Translations under genes and position numbers: made by a program
The notes under the pieces: generated by a model
Databases searched by the model: none
Told to the model about the DNA's origin: nothing
The model's input: the letters and a program-made list of their open reading frames with translations, nothing else
From: Streptomyces uncialis
GTDB lineage: Bacteria > Actinomycetota > Actinomycetes > Streptomycetales > Streptomycetaceae
DNA: 64,000 nt
Direction: 5' to 3'
NCBI RefSeq assembly: GCF_001905345.1
Contig: NZ_LFBV01000005.1
Span: 124,001 to 188,000 of the forward strand
Part shown: in pieces, positions 43,861 through 52,513 of the stretch
Layout: each line of letters starts with the position of its first letter
Numbering within the stretch: position 1 is the first letter of the stretch

Positions 43861-44847
43861 TCAGAGGTCGACGCCCTGGTGGTCCGAGGCCTCGGCCTCG
43901 GCCTGTGCCTGCTTCTTCGAGGCGATCAGGCTGGTGATCGTCGTGATGACGAGGACACCGCAGATCACGCCGAGCGAGACCGGGATGGAGATCTGCGGTA
44001 CATGGACACCCGACTCGTGCAGCGCGTGCAGCACGAGCTTGATGCCGATGAAGCCGAGGATGACCGACAGGCCGTAGCTCAGGTGGACCAGCTTCTTGAG
44101 CAGTCCGCCGATGAGGAAGTACAGCTGGCGCAGACCCATCAGCGCGAACGCGTTCGCCGTGAACACGATGTACGGGTCCTGGGTGAGGCCGAAGATCGCG
44201 GGGATGGAGTCCAGCGCGAACAGGATGTCCGTGGTGCCGATGGCCAGCATGACGACCAGCATCGGCGTCATGACCTTCTTGCCGTTCTCCACGATCCACA
44301 GCTTGGTGCCGTGGTAGCGGTCGGCGACACCGAAACGCTTCTCCAGCGCCTTGATCAGGCGGTCCTCTTCGAAGTCGTCGTCCTCCTGGCCCGCGCGGGC
44401 CTCCTGGATCAGCTTCCAGGCGGTGTAGATGAGGAAGGCACCGAAGATGTAGAAGACCCAGGAGAAGTTGGTGATGATCGCGGCACCGGCGGCGATGAAG
44501 CCCGCGCGGAGCACGAGTGCGATCAGCACACCGATGAGCAGGACCCGCTGCTGGTACTGCGTCGGGACCGCGAACTTCGCCATGATCAGGACGAAGACGA
44601 AGAGGTTGTCGACGCTCAGCGACTTCTCGGTGATGTATCCCGCGAAGAACTCACTCGCGGGCTGGCCACCGCCGAAGACCGCCAGACCGACACCGAAGAG
44701 GACGGCGAGCACGACCCAGACGATCGTCCAGATGCCGGCTTCTTTGATCGATACGTCGTGGGGCTTGCGGCCGATGAAGAAATCGGCCGCGATAAGGGCA
44801 CACAGGCCCGCGATCGTGACGACCCATAGGGTCAAGGAAACATCCAC
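43861..44847 (-). CDS. terC: TerC-family membrane protein (probable Mn2+ exporter) under a manganese riboswitch
   Basis: 328 residues, about nine hydrophobic segments. Family stretches include EFFAGYITEKSLSVDNLFVF near residue 75, AIGTTDILFALDSIPAIFGL near 205 and NAFALMGLRQLYFL near 235; the conserved Asp residues within helices are the proposed metal sites. TerC/Alx/MeeF-type proteins export Mn2+, several of them to metallate secreted proteins. The GTG at 44847 has GGAGG 4 nt upstream. That ribosome site can pair with the closing stem of the yybP-ykoY-type leader at 44890-45022, so translation should rise with Mn2+. Confidence 0.93.
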   Translation of the reverse strand: MDVSLTLWVVTIAGLCALIAADFFIGRKPHDVSIKEAGIWTIVWVVLAVLFGVGLAVFGGGQPASEFFAGYITEKSLSVDNLFVFVLIMAKFAVPTQYQQRVLLIGVLIALVLRAGFIAAGAAIITNFSWVFYIFGAFLIYTAWKLIQEARAGQEDDDFEEDRLIKALEKRFGVADRYHGTKLWIVENGKKVMTPMLVVMLAIGTTDILFALDSIPAIFGLTQDPYIVFTANAFALMGLRQLYFLIGGLLKKLVHLSYGLSVILGFIGIKLVLHALHESGVHVPQISIPVSLGVICGVLVITTITSLIASKKQAQAEAEASDHQGVDL

Positions 44848-44889
44848 TGCGCCTCCGGCAGTACGTAACGGCAGGTTCCAGCGTCGTCC

Positions 44890-45022
44890 GCTGCCGGAGG
44901 TCTCTTCCACCCGAAGGACGCGGGGCGTGGTGCGTCCCGTACCGCCTCGGGCCGACGCCCCGGGAACCAGTTGGTTCCGTATTGACGGGCACGTCGCAGA
45001 TTAGGGAGTACTCCCCTCCGCG
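44890..45022 (-). promoter_or_regulatory. Probable yybP-ykoY manganese riboswitch in the terC leader
   Basis: Read on the minus strand, the leader opens with CGGAGGGGAGTA (P1 5' strand plus the conserved GGGGAGTA), has CCCGTCAATACGG in the middle and closes with GAGACCTCCGGCAG. CGGAGG (45020-45015) pairs with CCTCCG to form P1. The conserved GGGGAGUA and AGACC elements and the TerC gene downstream match the family. The 3' strand CCTCCGGCAG (44900-44891) is also perfectly complementary over 10 nt to CTGCCGGAGG (44861-44852), which contains the terC ribosome site. This predicts RBS sequestration without ligand and release when P1 forms. Confidence 0.78.
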
Positions 45023-45157
45023 TGCACCAGAGTACCCGACCCCCCAAAGGACGGTAAAGAAAAGGGTAAAGTGAGAGCCAAGTCACCTGGTCAGATGCGC
45101 ATTTAGGTCAACTTCGGAGGCGTTCCGACCGCCGGTCGGAGCCGCGACCGGGGTCCC

Positions 45158-47254
45158 TCAGCGGTCCCAGGCGCGGCGGCCCGCGGCGACCTGTGCGAGC
45201 ACCTCGGACAGGATCGCGCTGCCGGCTGGAATCCGTGGCGGCTCATACGTCCAGGTGTGTCCCACCCACGGGTCCGCGAGGTGCGCGTCGGGGACGGGGG
45301 TGAGCCGCAGCAGCGACCGCCACAGCGGGTCCAGCAGCGGACCGTACGCGGTGGCGTCGTCACGGTCGGCGACCATCATCAGATGGACCCCGACATCAGG
45401 CCCCTCGTCCGCGAGATACCGCAACTGGGTCACCGCGCGGTCGTCGAAGCCGTGCGGGAAGTCGTTGACGATCAGCAGATGCTGCGCGGTGTCGATGTCG
45501 GAGGGCAGGGAGTCCACGGCCTCGCTGCGCAGCGCCATCTGGACCAGGTCCACCCGCCGGGTGAGATGGCCGAGGGTCCGGGCGACCCCGGTGCCGCCGC
45601 GCGCGACGGGTGCGGCGAGGACCCCGGCGTCGACCAGCGGGGCGAGCGCGGCAGCACCGGCACCCGCCGCGTCGATGAGGTGCACGGCGAAGTCGCCGGG
45701 CGGGTGGACGGCGAGCAGCCGGGCGGTGTGGCCGACCGCCGAGTCCAGGGCGAGCCGCTTCAGCCGCTCGCCGTCGGGGACGGTGGCCGCGCCGTCGGAG
45801 CCGCGCCCGCTGTCGATCCACAGGCCGCGTTCCAGCGGGAGCCGGACGAGCATGGGGATGCGCAGGGGGTCGCCCTCGGGCAGATGGAGGTCGCCCAGGC
45901 GCAGCGCCATCGGGGCCTCCAGGGGGACGCGGTAGGCGTGCCACACCGGGTTGTCCCAGCTCGCGCACGCCGCCGGGAGCGCGGGCTCCACCACGGCGGC
46001 CTCGGCGGTGAGCTGGTCGAGATCGCGGTCGAGGACGGCTCGCGCCCGGCCGACCAGGTCCGTGTACTTGGCGCGGGCCGCTTCCCGGGCCTTGTCGCCC
46101 GCGCCGCCGATACGGCTGCGCGGATCGGAGAGCGCCTTGTCGAGTTCCTGTTCGCGGCGGGAGTCGGCGAAGTCGACGGCGCTGCGGTAGGCCGACGCGC
46201 TGCGCGCCAGGTCCTCGAACATGCCCCAGACCTGGTTGTAGAGCCGCTCCTCCAGGGACCAGCCGGTCGCGTCGCCCGCGACAGGCCCGGCGGGCTCCCC
46301 CGGGCGGGCCGGGGGCCCGGTCGGCGCGGGGGGCGGGGGTATGTCGGTGGTGCGGCCGCGATGGGTGTAGTCGATGGGTCCGCCGCCCGGTGGCTCCGTC
46401 CGGGCGGCCGGGTGCGGCGGTTCACCGGCGGGCGCCGGGTCGGTGGGTCCGGCGGTCCGGACCTGCTCCGACGGCGCGGGCTCCGGGCGGGCGGGCTCCG
46501 GACGGGACGCCTCGGGCCGGGTACGGCGGACGGGCGGGGGCGGTGAGGGGTCGGCCGGTGGCTGGGATGCCCCGGCTCCCGCGCGCGGGGTGGCGGGCCG
46601 CGTGTCGGCGGGACCGGCTCCCGGGCCGGGTGGCGCGGTGGCACTGTCCGTGGCCCCGGTCCGCAGCCGTGCCGCGCCGGAGGTGTGTGGCGGGACCGGG
46701 GCGGCCGGGCGGGCGACGGCCTCGTGGATGGCGGCGGCGAGCTGTGCGGCCTGGGGCAGGCCCTGGTCGGCGAGGAGGGCGACGAGGCCGCCCGCGTAGC
46801 CCTGGCCGACCGCGCGGACCTTCCAGACGCCCTGCCGTCGGTACAGCTCCAGCGCGACGACGGCGGACTCGGCGTCGAGGCCGGTCACGGTGTAGCTGGC
46901 GAGCTCGCTGCCGTCCGGGCCGCTGAGTGCGAGGAAGGGGGCGGGCAGCGCTCCGAAGTGCACGGGTCCGTCGGCGCCCGGGGGCAGGGCGAGGAGGACG
47001 TGGACCCGGCCGACGGGGTCGGGCAGCGCCGCCAGGTCCAGGGCCAGCCGGTGGTCGGGGGCGGCCTGCCGGGGGACCTCCAGACCGGGCAGACAGGGGG
47101 CGCCGGGGTGGGCGACCCACTCCGTGCCGAGCACCCCGCCCTCGTCGTCGCAGAGCGTCGCTCCGGCCACGACCGGTCCGCCGACCGATACCCGGATCTC
47201 CAGACGGGTCCGGTTGAGGGGGTGGTTCTGCCCCCGGACCAGTTCGGCCGTCAT
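45158..47254 (-). CDS. TerD-domain protein fused to a long linker and a degenerate FtsK/SpoIIIE-like domain
   Basis: 698 residues. N-terminal TerD-like domain to about 170 (ELVRGQNHPLNRTRLEIRVSV, YTVTGLDAESAVVALELYRRQGVWKVRAVGQGYAGGL). About 175-335 is a Pro/Ala/Gly/Arg-rich linker. A helical segment near 340-430 (LYNQVWGMFEDLARSASAYR, about 80 residues of charged helix) leads to a C-terminal domain resembling an FtsK-type ATPase: LGDLHLPEGDPLRIPMLVRL, then HLLIVNDFPHGFDDRAV near the Walker B position and GVHLMMVADRDD. No GxxGxGKS loop is visible, so ATPase activity is doubtful. ATG 47254 has AGGG upstream. Lies 115 bp after terD. Function probably in the Ter stress complex (inference). Confidence 0.8.
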   Translation of the reverse strand: MTAELVRGQNHPLNRTRLEIRVSVGGPVVAGATLCDDEGGVLGTEWVAHPGAPCLPGLEVPRQAAPDHRLALDLAALPDPVGRVHVLLALPPGADGPVHFGALPAPFLALSGPDGSELASYTVTGLDAESAVVALELYRRQGVWKVRAVGQGYAGGLVALLADQGLPQAAQLAAAIHEAVARPAAPVPPHTSGAARLRTGATDSATAPPGPGAGPADTRPATPRAGAGASQPPADPSPPPPVRRTRPEASRPEPARPEPAPSEQVRTAGPTDPAPAGEPPHPAARTEPPGGGPIDYTHRGRTTDIPPPPAPTGPPARPGEPAGPVAGDATGWSLEERLYNQVWGMFEDLARSASAYRSAVDFADSRREQELDKALSDPRSRIGGAGDKAREAARAKYTDLVGRARAVLDRDLDQLTAEAAVVEPALPAACASWDNPVWHAYRVPLEAPMALRLGDLHLPEGDPLRIPMLVRLPLERGLWIDSGRGSDGAATVPDGERLKRLALDSAVGHTARLLAVHPPGDFAVHLIDAAGAGAAALAPLVDAGVLAAPVARGGTGVARTLGHLTRRVDLVQMALRSEAVDSLPSDIDTAQHLLIVNDFPHGFDDRAVTQLRYLADEGPDVGVHLMMVADRDDATAYGPLLDPLWRSLLRLTPVPDAHLADPWVGHTWTYEPPRIPAGSAILSEVLAQVAAGRRAWDR

Positions 47255-47369
47255 CGCCCTTGTCCCCCTGGTCGGGCCGCCGGACAGGGTCGCGGCGGCT
47301 GGTGCCACCGGGCGGTCGCCCGGGGTGTGTACGAGGGGCGGGCGCCGGTGGCGGTGCCCGCCCGGTGGG

Positions 47370-47999
47370 TCACAGATGCGGCAGGACCGCCGGGATGAGG
47401 TCCTGGAAGGTGCGGCCGCTGGCGGGCTGCCCGATGGCGGTCATCTGCCAGCCGGAGCCCGAGCGGTGCACCTTCGCCATGATCTGCGCGGTGGAGCGCT
47501 GCCAGGTGGTGGCCGACGAGCCCTTGTCGACCTTGACCGGACCACCGGACTCGCCGCCGTCGAGGGAGTAGCGGGCGAGCTCCTGGCCGTTGGTCTCGTC
47601 GACGATCCGGCAGAAGGCGTTCTGCACCTCGGAGAAGGTCTGGCCGGTGAACGAGTTGACCGTGAACACGATCTGGTCGATATGGACGGGCAGCCGCTGG
47701 AGGTCCACGACGATGGCCTCGTCGTCGCCGCCCTGTCCGGCGCCGCCGACGAGGTTGTCGCCGGTGTGCCGCACGGAGCCGTCGTCGCTGACGAGATGGC
47801 GGAAGAAGACCACGTCGACGGGCTGCTTGTCGGCGAAGAGGATCGCCGACGCGTCGAGGTCGACCTCACGGGTGCGGGTACCGAACAGACCGCGGCGCGG
47901 CGCGGCCTGCCAGCCGAGGCCCATACGCACCGCGGTCAGGGCGCCCCCGTCGTTCTTGTGCAGGCTGATGGCCTGGCCCTTGGTCATGTTGACCGTCAC
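47370..47999 (-). CDS. terD: TerD-family stress protein
   Basis: Calcium-binding TerD-family cytoplasmic protein linked to tellurite, phage and oxidative stress. 209 residues. TKGQAISLHKNDGGALTAVRMGLGW at the start, ASAILFADKQPVDVVFFRHL, DNLVGGAGQGGDDEAIVVDLQRLP with the acidic Ca2+ loop near residue 80-100, and FCRIVDETNGQELARYSL. An extra segment (GGPVKVDKGSSATTW) interrupts the usual ARYxL...TAQIMAKV junction. The GTG at 47999 has GAGGGG upstream; ATG 47987 is an alternative. A near-consensus damage-type promoter lies at 48054-48076. Confidence 0.92.
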   Translation of the reverse strand: MTVNMTKGQAISLHKNDGGALTAVRMGLGWQAAPRRGLFGTRTREVDLDASAILFADKQPVDVVFFRHLVSDDGSVRHTGDNLVGGAGQGGDDEAIVVDLQRLPVHIDQIVFTVNSFTGQTFSEVQNAFCRIVDETNGQELARYSLDGGESGGPVKVDKGSSATTWQRSTAQIMAKVHRSGSGWQMTAIGQPASGRTFQDLIPAVLPHL

Positions 48000-48053
48000 G
48001 CGCTGTCCCCTCTCGGACTGTCCCCTGCTCCCGCGTGCACGCGGTGTGGCAGC

Positions 48054-48076
48054 ACCCTACGCACGGGCACCGACAT
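48054..48076 (-). promoter_or_regulatory. RecA-NDp/PafBC-like promoter for terD
   Basis: Minus strand ATGTCGGTG, 8 nt, TAGGGT: one mismatch (first base) to TTGTCRGTG-N8-TAnnnT. The predicted leader is about 47 nt and includes the GAGGGG ribosome site. Confidence 0.6.
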
Positions 48077-48144
48077 CGCCGTCCCGCGGTACGCGTTTGT
48101 GTCGGTCTTGCAACACACCGTCCGGGGGCGGCGGAAGGAGCCCC

Positions 48145-48182
48145 CGCACGGGGCCGCGCACGCGTCGCGGCGGCCCCGTGCG
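48145..48182 (-). terminator. Terminator after uvrB
   Basis: 13-bp perfect stem (48145-48157 with 48170-48182), 12-nt loop, 32 nt from the uvrB stop. Confidence 0.7.
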
Positions 48183-48214
48183 TACCGCCGGTCGCAGCCG
48201 ATCGGCCGGTCGCC

Positions 48215-50344
48215 TCAGACCTGTCCGGCCTCCTTCATCTGCCGCAGTTCCTTCTTCATCTCCGACACCTCGTCGCGCAGCCGTGCCGCGATCTCGAACT
48301 GGAGATCGGCCGCGGCGGCGCGCATCCGCGCGGTCATCTCCTCGATCTGCTGAGCCAGTTCGGCGGCCGGCTGGTCGGTGGGGACGACGGCCTTGGACTT
48401 CCCCTTGGCCTTGGCCTTGGCGGCGGTGCCCAGCGCCGGGACGGGTGCCTTGGCGGACTTGCCGTCCTTCGACTGGCGGTAGCCGGAGCCGAGCAGCTGC
48501 TCGGTGTCGATCTCCTCGCGCGCGATGGTCGCCACGATGTCGTTGATCTTCTTGCGCAGCGGCTGCGGGTCGATGCCCCGTTCCGTGTTGTACGCGACCT
48601 GCTTCTCCCGGCGGCGGTTGGTCTCGTCGATGGCCTTCTCCATCGCCGGGGTGATCCTGTCCGCGTACATATGGACCTGGCCGGAGACGTTACGGGCGGC
48701 ACGGCCGATGGTCTGGATCAGTGAGGTGCCGGAGCGCAGGAAGCCCTCCTTGTCGGCGTCGAGAATCGCGACGAGGGAGACCTCGGGCAGGTCGAGCCCT
48801 TCCCGCAGGAGGTTGATGCCGACCAGGACGTCGTACTCCCCGGCGCGCAGTTCACGCAGCAGCTCCACCCGGCGCAGGGTGTCGACGTCGCTGTGCAGAT
48901 AGCGGACCTGGATGCCCAGTTCGAGGAAGTAGTCGGTGAGGTCCTCGGCCATCTTCTTGGTGAGGGTGGTGACGAGGACCCGCTCGTCCTTCTCGGTGCG
49001 CTTGCGGATCTCGTGCACCAGGTCGTCGATCTGGCCCTCGGTGGGCTTGACGACGACCTCGGGGTCGATCAGGCCGGTCGGGCGGATGATCTGCTCGACG
49101 AAGCCGTCGCCGCGCGACAGCTCGTAGGCGCCGGGGGTGGCGGACAGATAGACGGTCTGGCCGATGCGCTTCTGGAACTCCTCCCACTTCAGCGGGCGGT
49201 TGTCGAGCGCGGACGGCAGCCGGAAGCCGTGGTCCACCAGGGTGCGCTTGCGGGACGCGTCGCCCTCGTACATGGCGCCGATCTGGGGGACGGTGACATG
49301 CGATTCGTCGATGACGAGCAGGAAGTCGTCGGGGAAGTAGTCCAGCAGGGTGTTCGGCGGGGAGCCGGGGTCGCGTCCGTCGAAGTGCATCGAGTAGTTC
49401 TCCACGCCGGAGCACGAGCCGATCTGGCGGAGCATCTCGATGTCGTAGGTGGTGCGCATCCGCAGCCGCTGGGCCTCCAGCAGCTTGCCCTGCTTCTCCA
49501 GCTCGGCCAGCCGGTCGATCAGCTCCTTCTCGATGTCGTTCACCGCGCGCTCCAGCCGCTCGGGACCGGCCACGTAGTGCGAGGCGGGGAAGACATGGAG
49601 CCGCTGGTCGTCGCTGATGATCTCGCCGGTGAGCGGGTGGAGCGTGGAGAGCGCCTCGATCTCGTCGCCGAACATCTCGATCCGGACGGCGAGCTCCTCG
49701 TAGACCGGGAAGATCTCGATGGTGTCGCCCCGCACCCGGAAGGTGCCACGGGTGAACGCGAGGTCGTTGCGCGTGTACTGGATGTCGACGAAGCGGCGCA
49801 GCAGCTCGTCCCGGTCGATCTCGTCGCCGACCTTCAGGGAGACCATCCGGTCGACGTACTCCTGGGGCGTGCCCAGGCCGTAGATGCAGGACACGGAGGC
49901 GACGACGACGACATCGCGACGCGTCAGCAGGGAGTTCGTCGCGGAGTGCCGCAGCCGCTCGACCTCCTCGTTGATCGAGGAGTCCTTCTCGATGTACGTG
50001 TCCGACTGGGGGACGTACGCCTCGGGCTGGTAGTAGTCGTAGTACGAGACGAAGTACTCGACGGCGTTGTTCGGCAGGAGCTCACGGAACTCGTTCGCCA
50101 GCTGGGCGGCCAGGGTCTTGTTCGGCGCCATCACCAGGGTGGGGCGCTGGAGCTTCTCGATCATCCACGCCGTGGTGGCGGACTTGCCGGTGCCGGTCGC
50201 GCCGAGCAGGACGACGTCCTTCTCACCGCCGCCGACGCGCCGCTCCAGCTCCGCGATGGCCGCGGGCTGGTCGCCACTGGGCTGGAAGGGGCTGACGACC
50301 TCGAAGGGTGCCACCGAACGTTCGATCTGGGATACGGGCCGCAT
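48215..50344 (-). CDS. uvrB: Excinuclease ABC subunit B
   Basis: DNA-damage-verifying helicase of nucleotide excision repair, 709 residues. Walker A GATGTGKSATT near residue 39, the beta-hairpin YYDYYQPEAYVPQSDTYIEK near 92, LLVIDESHVTVPQ near 330, helicase motif VI QTIGRAARN near 540, and a C-terminal UVR motif (LQFEIAARLRDEVSEMKKEL). A Lys/Ala-rich linker (AAKAKAKGKSKAV) precedes the UVR domain. ATG 50344 is chosen because the -10 hexamer at 50352-50357 ends 7 nt before it; GTG 50353 would overlap that promoter. The mRNA is therefore probably leaderless and damage-induced. Confidence 0.97.
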   Translation of the reverse strand: MRPVSQIERSVAPFEVVSPFQPSGDQPAAIAELERRVGGGEKDVVLLGATGTGKSATTAWMIEKLQRPTLVMAPNKTLAAQLANEFRELLPNNAVEYFVSYYDYYQPEAYVPQSDTYIEKDSSINEEVERLRHSATNSLLTRRDVVVVASVSCIYGLGTPQEYVDRMVSLKVGDEIDRDELLRRFVDIQYTRNDLAFTRGTFRVRGDTIEIFPVYEELAVRIEMFGDEIEALSTLHPLTGEIISDDQRLHVFPASHYVAGPERLERAVNDIEKELIDRLAELEKQGKLLEAQRLRMRTTYDIEMLRQIGSCSGVENYSMHFDGRDPGSPPNTLLDYFPDDFLLVIDESHVTVPQIGAMYEGDASRKRTLVDHGFRLPSALDNRPLKWEEFQKRIGQTVYLSATPGAYELSRGDGFVEQIIRPTGLIDPEVVVKPTEGQIDDLVHEIRKRTEKDERVLVTTLTKKMAEDLTDYFLELGIQVRYLHSDVDTLRRVELLRELRAGEYDVLVGINLLREGLDLPEVSLVAILDADKEGFLRSGTSLIQTIGRAARNVSGQVHMYADRITPAMEKAIDETNRRREKQVAYNTERGIDPQPLRKKINDIVATIAREEIDTEQLLGSGYRQSKDGKSAKAPVPALGTAAKAKAKGKSKAVVPTDQPAAELAQQIEEMTARMRAAAADLQFEIAARLRDEVSEMKKELRQMKEAGQV

Positions 50345-50351
50345 GGCATCC

Positions 50352-50374
50352 ACCGTACGACCCCCCACTGACAA
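50352..50374 (-). promoter_or_regulatory. RecA-NDp/PafBC-type promoter for uvrB
   Basis: Minus strand TTGTCAGTG, 8 nt, TACGGT: perfect match to TTGTCRGTG-N8-TAnnnT, with 7 nt between the -10 and the uvrB ATG. Confidence 0.85.
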
Positions 50375-50416
50375 CCGGCGTTCTCGCAGGTCCGGGCCCT
50401 GTCGCGGCGGGTGGGG

Positions 50417-51259
50417 TCACCAGTCGGGCGGGGTCTGCCGGGGGTGGTGGCCGGGCGGGGTGCCGCCGGGGGTGCCGAAGAGGGAGGGCTGGACGGGTGC
50501 GGAACGCCGGTCGGTGTCGTCCTCGGTGCGGCCCATGACCAGCAGCGGGTCGAACATGACGACGACCCCGGCGAGGATCAGGAAGACCAGCGGGCCGATC
50601 AGCATGGGGGCCAGCAGTTCCGCGGAGGACACGCCGGTGGGCGTGCCGGTGGAGTCGTGCAGGTCGACGCTGAGCGCGGCCATCCCGGTGTAGTGCATCC
50701 CGGTGACCGCGACGCCCATCACCAGACTGGCGCCGAGGGACCATCCGAAGCCGCGCACCTGGGCGGCGGCCCACAGGGCGGCGGTGGCGGCGGCGACCGC
50801 GACGGCCACCGACAGGACGACGGTGCCCGTGTCGTAGACGAGGCTGCCGTTGAGGCGCATGCCCGCCATCCCCAGGTAGTGCATGGACGCGACGCCGAGG
50901 CCGGTGAGGGTGCCGCCGGTGAGCAGGGCCGCCCGGGTGCCGCCCCGGTAGCCGACGATGAAGATGCCCACGCCGACCATGACGATCGCGACACCGAGGC
51001 TGGCGAACGTCAGGGACGGGTCGTAGTGGATGGTCGTCTCGTCGACGCTGAAGCCCATCATGGCGATGAAGTGCATCGTCCAGATGCCGGAGCCGATCGC
51101 GGCCGACCCCAGCAGCAGCCAGCCGGGCCGCCAGGAGTGCGTGACCAGTAGTGACCGTGTGGTGCAACGCAGTCCGAGCGCGGCTCCCAGGCACGCCATG
51201 GCGTACGCGACGACCGGTGTGATCCATCCATGGCTGAAGCCGTCGACGGTCCCTTGCAT
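50417..51259 (-). CDS. MHYT-domain membrane sensor protein
   Basis: 280 residues, seven hydrophobic segments. Three MHYT repeats are visible: TMHFIAMMGF near residue 60, SMHYLGMAGM near 128 and GMHYTGMAAL near 190. This domain is proposed to bind copper or to sense O2, CO or NO. No GGDEF, EAL or kinase domain is attached; the C-terminus is a short Pro/Gly-rich cytoplasmic tail, so it must signal through another protein or be a simple metal-binding membrane protein. AAAGGG lies upstream of the ATG at 51259. It ends 72 bp before the uvrB start on the same strand. Confidence 0.9.
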   Translation of the reverse strand: MQGTVDGFSHGWITPVVAYAMACLGAALGLRCTTRSLLVTHSWRPGWLLLGSAAIGSGIWTMHFIAMMGFSVDETTIHYDPSLTFASLGVAIVMVGVGIFIVGYRGGTRAALLTGGTLTGLGVASMHYLGMAGMRLNGSLVYDTGTVVLSVAVAVAAATAALWAAAQVRGFGWSLGASLVMGVAVTGMHYTGMAALSVDLHDSTGTPTGVSSAELLAPMLIGPLVFLILAGVVVMFDPLLVMGRTEDDTDRRSAPVQPSLFGTPGGTPPGHHPRQTPPDW

Positions 51260-51535
51260 GAGCCGTAGCCCTTTCACCCGATGAAACCCGCGTGGCGTCC
51301 GTTCCCCCCTGGGGCCGCGGATCGTCATGGGCCGATCCGAGGAGTATGACCGCATCGGGAACGTTTGAGCGATTTTCCGGTAACGGATCCGCTTACCCGC
51401 CCGCGCGGAACGGCGCGGGACTGTGCCGAACGGTGTCGTGCGTACGTCCGACCGGGTCATCCGTTGCGCGCACGTCCACGCGCCGCACCCGGTGTGCCGG
51501 TCCGGTGCTGTCACTCTCGGTCCGTGCTTGTTCAT

Positions 51536-52432
51536 ATGATGCGAGAGGTACCGGTCCGCGCGCGTACGGCCGCGGTCTCCACGGTCGTCGCGCTGGGCGT
51601 GGCGGCGGTGTTCCTGCCCGCCCTGTCCACCCAGGCCCTCGCGGGTGAGGGCGAGGTCGTCGTGATCGCGCACCGCGGCGCCTCCGCGCAGGCGCCCGAG
51701 AACACCCTCGCCGCCGTCGACCTGGCCGATGAGCTGGGCTTCGACTGGATCGAGAACGATGTGCAGCGCACCAAGGACGATGTCCTGGTGGTGATCCACG
51801 ACACCGATCTGAAGCGCACCACGGACGTCGAGGAGGTCTTCCCCGGCCGCGCGCCGTGGAAGGTACGCGACTTCACCGCGGACGAGATCGCCCAGCTCGA
51901 CGCGGGCAGCTGGAAGGGCGGGGCACACGCGGGCGCGCGCGTGCCGACACTGCGGGAGTTCCTGCACCGGCTGGACGCCAACGGCCAGCGGCTGCTGCTG
52001 GAGATCAAGGCCCCCGAGCAGTACCCGGGCATCGAGAAGGACGTCCTGGAGGTCCTCAGCCAGGAGCAGTGGCTCGACCGGAGGCATCTGCGGAACCGGC
52101 TCGTGGTGCAGAGCTTCAGCGCGGCCAGTGTGCGCGCGGTGCACGACGCCCGCCCCGATGTGCGCACCGGCTTCCTCGGCACCCCCGAGCCGGCGGACCT
52201 GGGCTCGTACGCGAGCTTCACCGACCAGATCAATCCGCGCAGCACCACCCTGACGGCGGCCTACGTCGCCTCCGTGCACGCGCTCGACGGTCCGCACGGG
52301 CGGCCCCTCGAAGTGAACACCTGGACGGTCAACGACCCCGAGGAGGCCCGCAGGGCGGCCCGTACCGGGGTCGACGGGATCATCACCAACGCCCCCGATG
52401 TCGTCGAGGAGGCCCTGGGCCAGGACGACTGA
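51536..52432 (+). CDS. Secreted glycerophosphodiester phosphodiesterase
   Basis: GDPD TIM-barrel enzyme, 298 residues, hydrolysing glycerophosphodiesters (or teichoic-acid-like polymers) to glycerol-3-phosphate and an alcohol. A signal peptide of about 36 residues ends PALSTQALAG. Catalytic motifs VVIAHRGASAQAPENTLAAV (His, Arg, Glu), WIENDVQRTKDDVLVVIHD (Glu, Asp, His) and LLLEIKAPEQYPG are complete. ATG 51536 is followed directly by ATG 51539; no clear ribosome site, GTG 51524 possible. Confidence 0.9.
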   Translation: MMREVPVRARTAAVSTVVALGVAAVFLPALSTQALAGEGEVVVIAHRGASAQAPENTLAAVDLADELGFDWIENDVQRTKDDVLVVIHDTDLKRTTDVEEVFPGRAPWKVRDFTADEIAQLDAGSWKGGAHAGARVPTLREFLHRLDANGQRLLLEIKAPEQYPGIEKDVLEVLSQEQWLDRRHLRNRLVVQSFSAASVRAVHDARPDVRTGFLGTPEPADLGSYASFTDQINPRSTTLTAAYVASVHALDGPHGRPLEVNTWTVNDPEEARRAARTGVDGIITNAPDVVEEALGQDD

Positions 52433-52513
52433 CCGGCCCGGGGCGGGCGCGACGCTCGGCACGCGGGCGCCGCCGCCCGCCGAGCGGGGGTCCTGTCCGC
52501 CGTGGCTGTCGGG

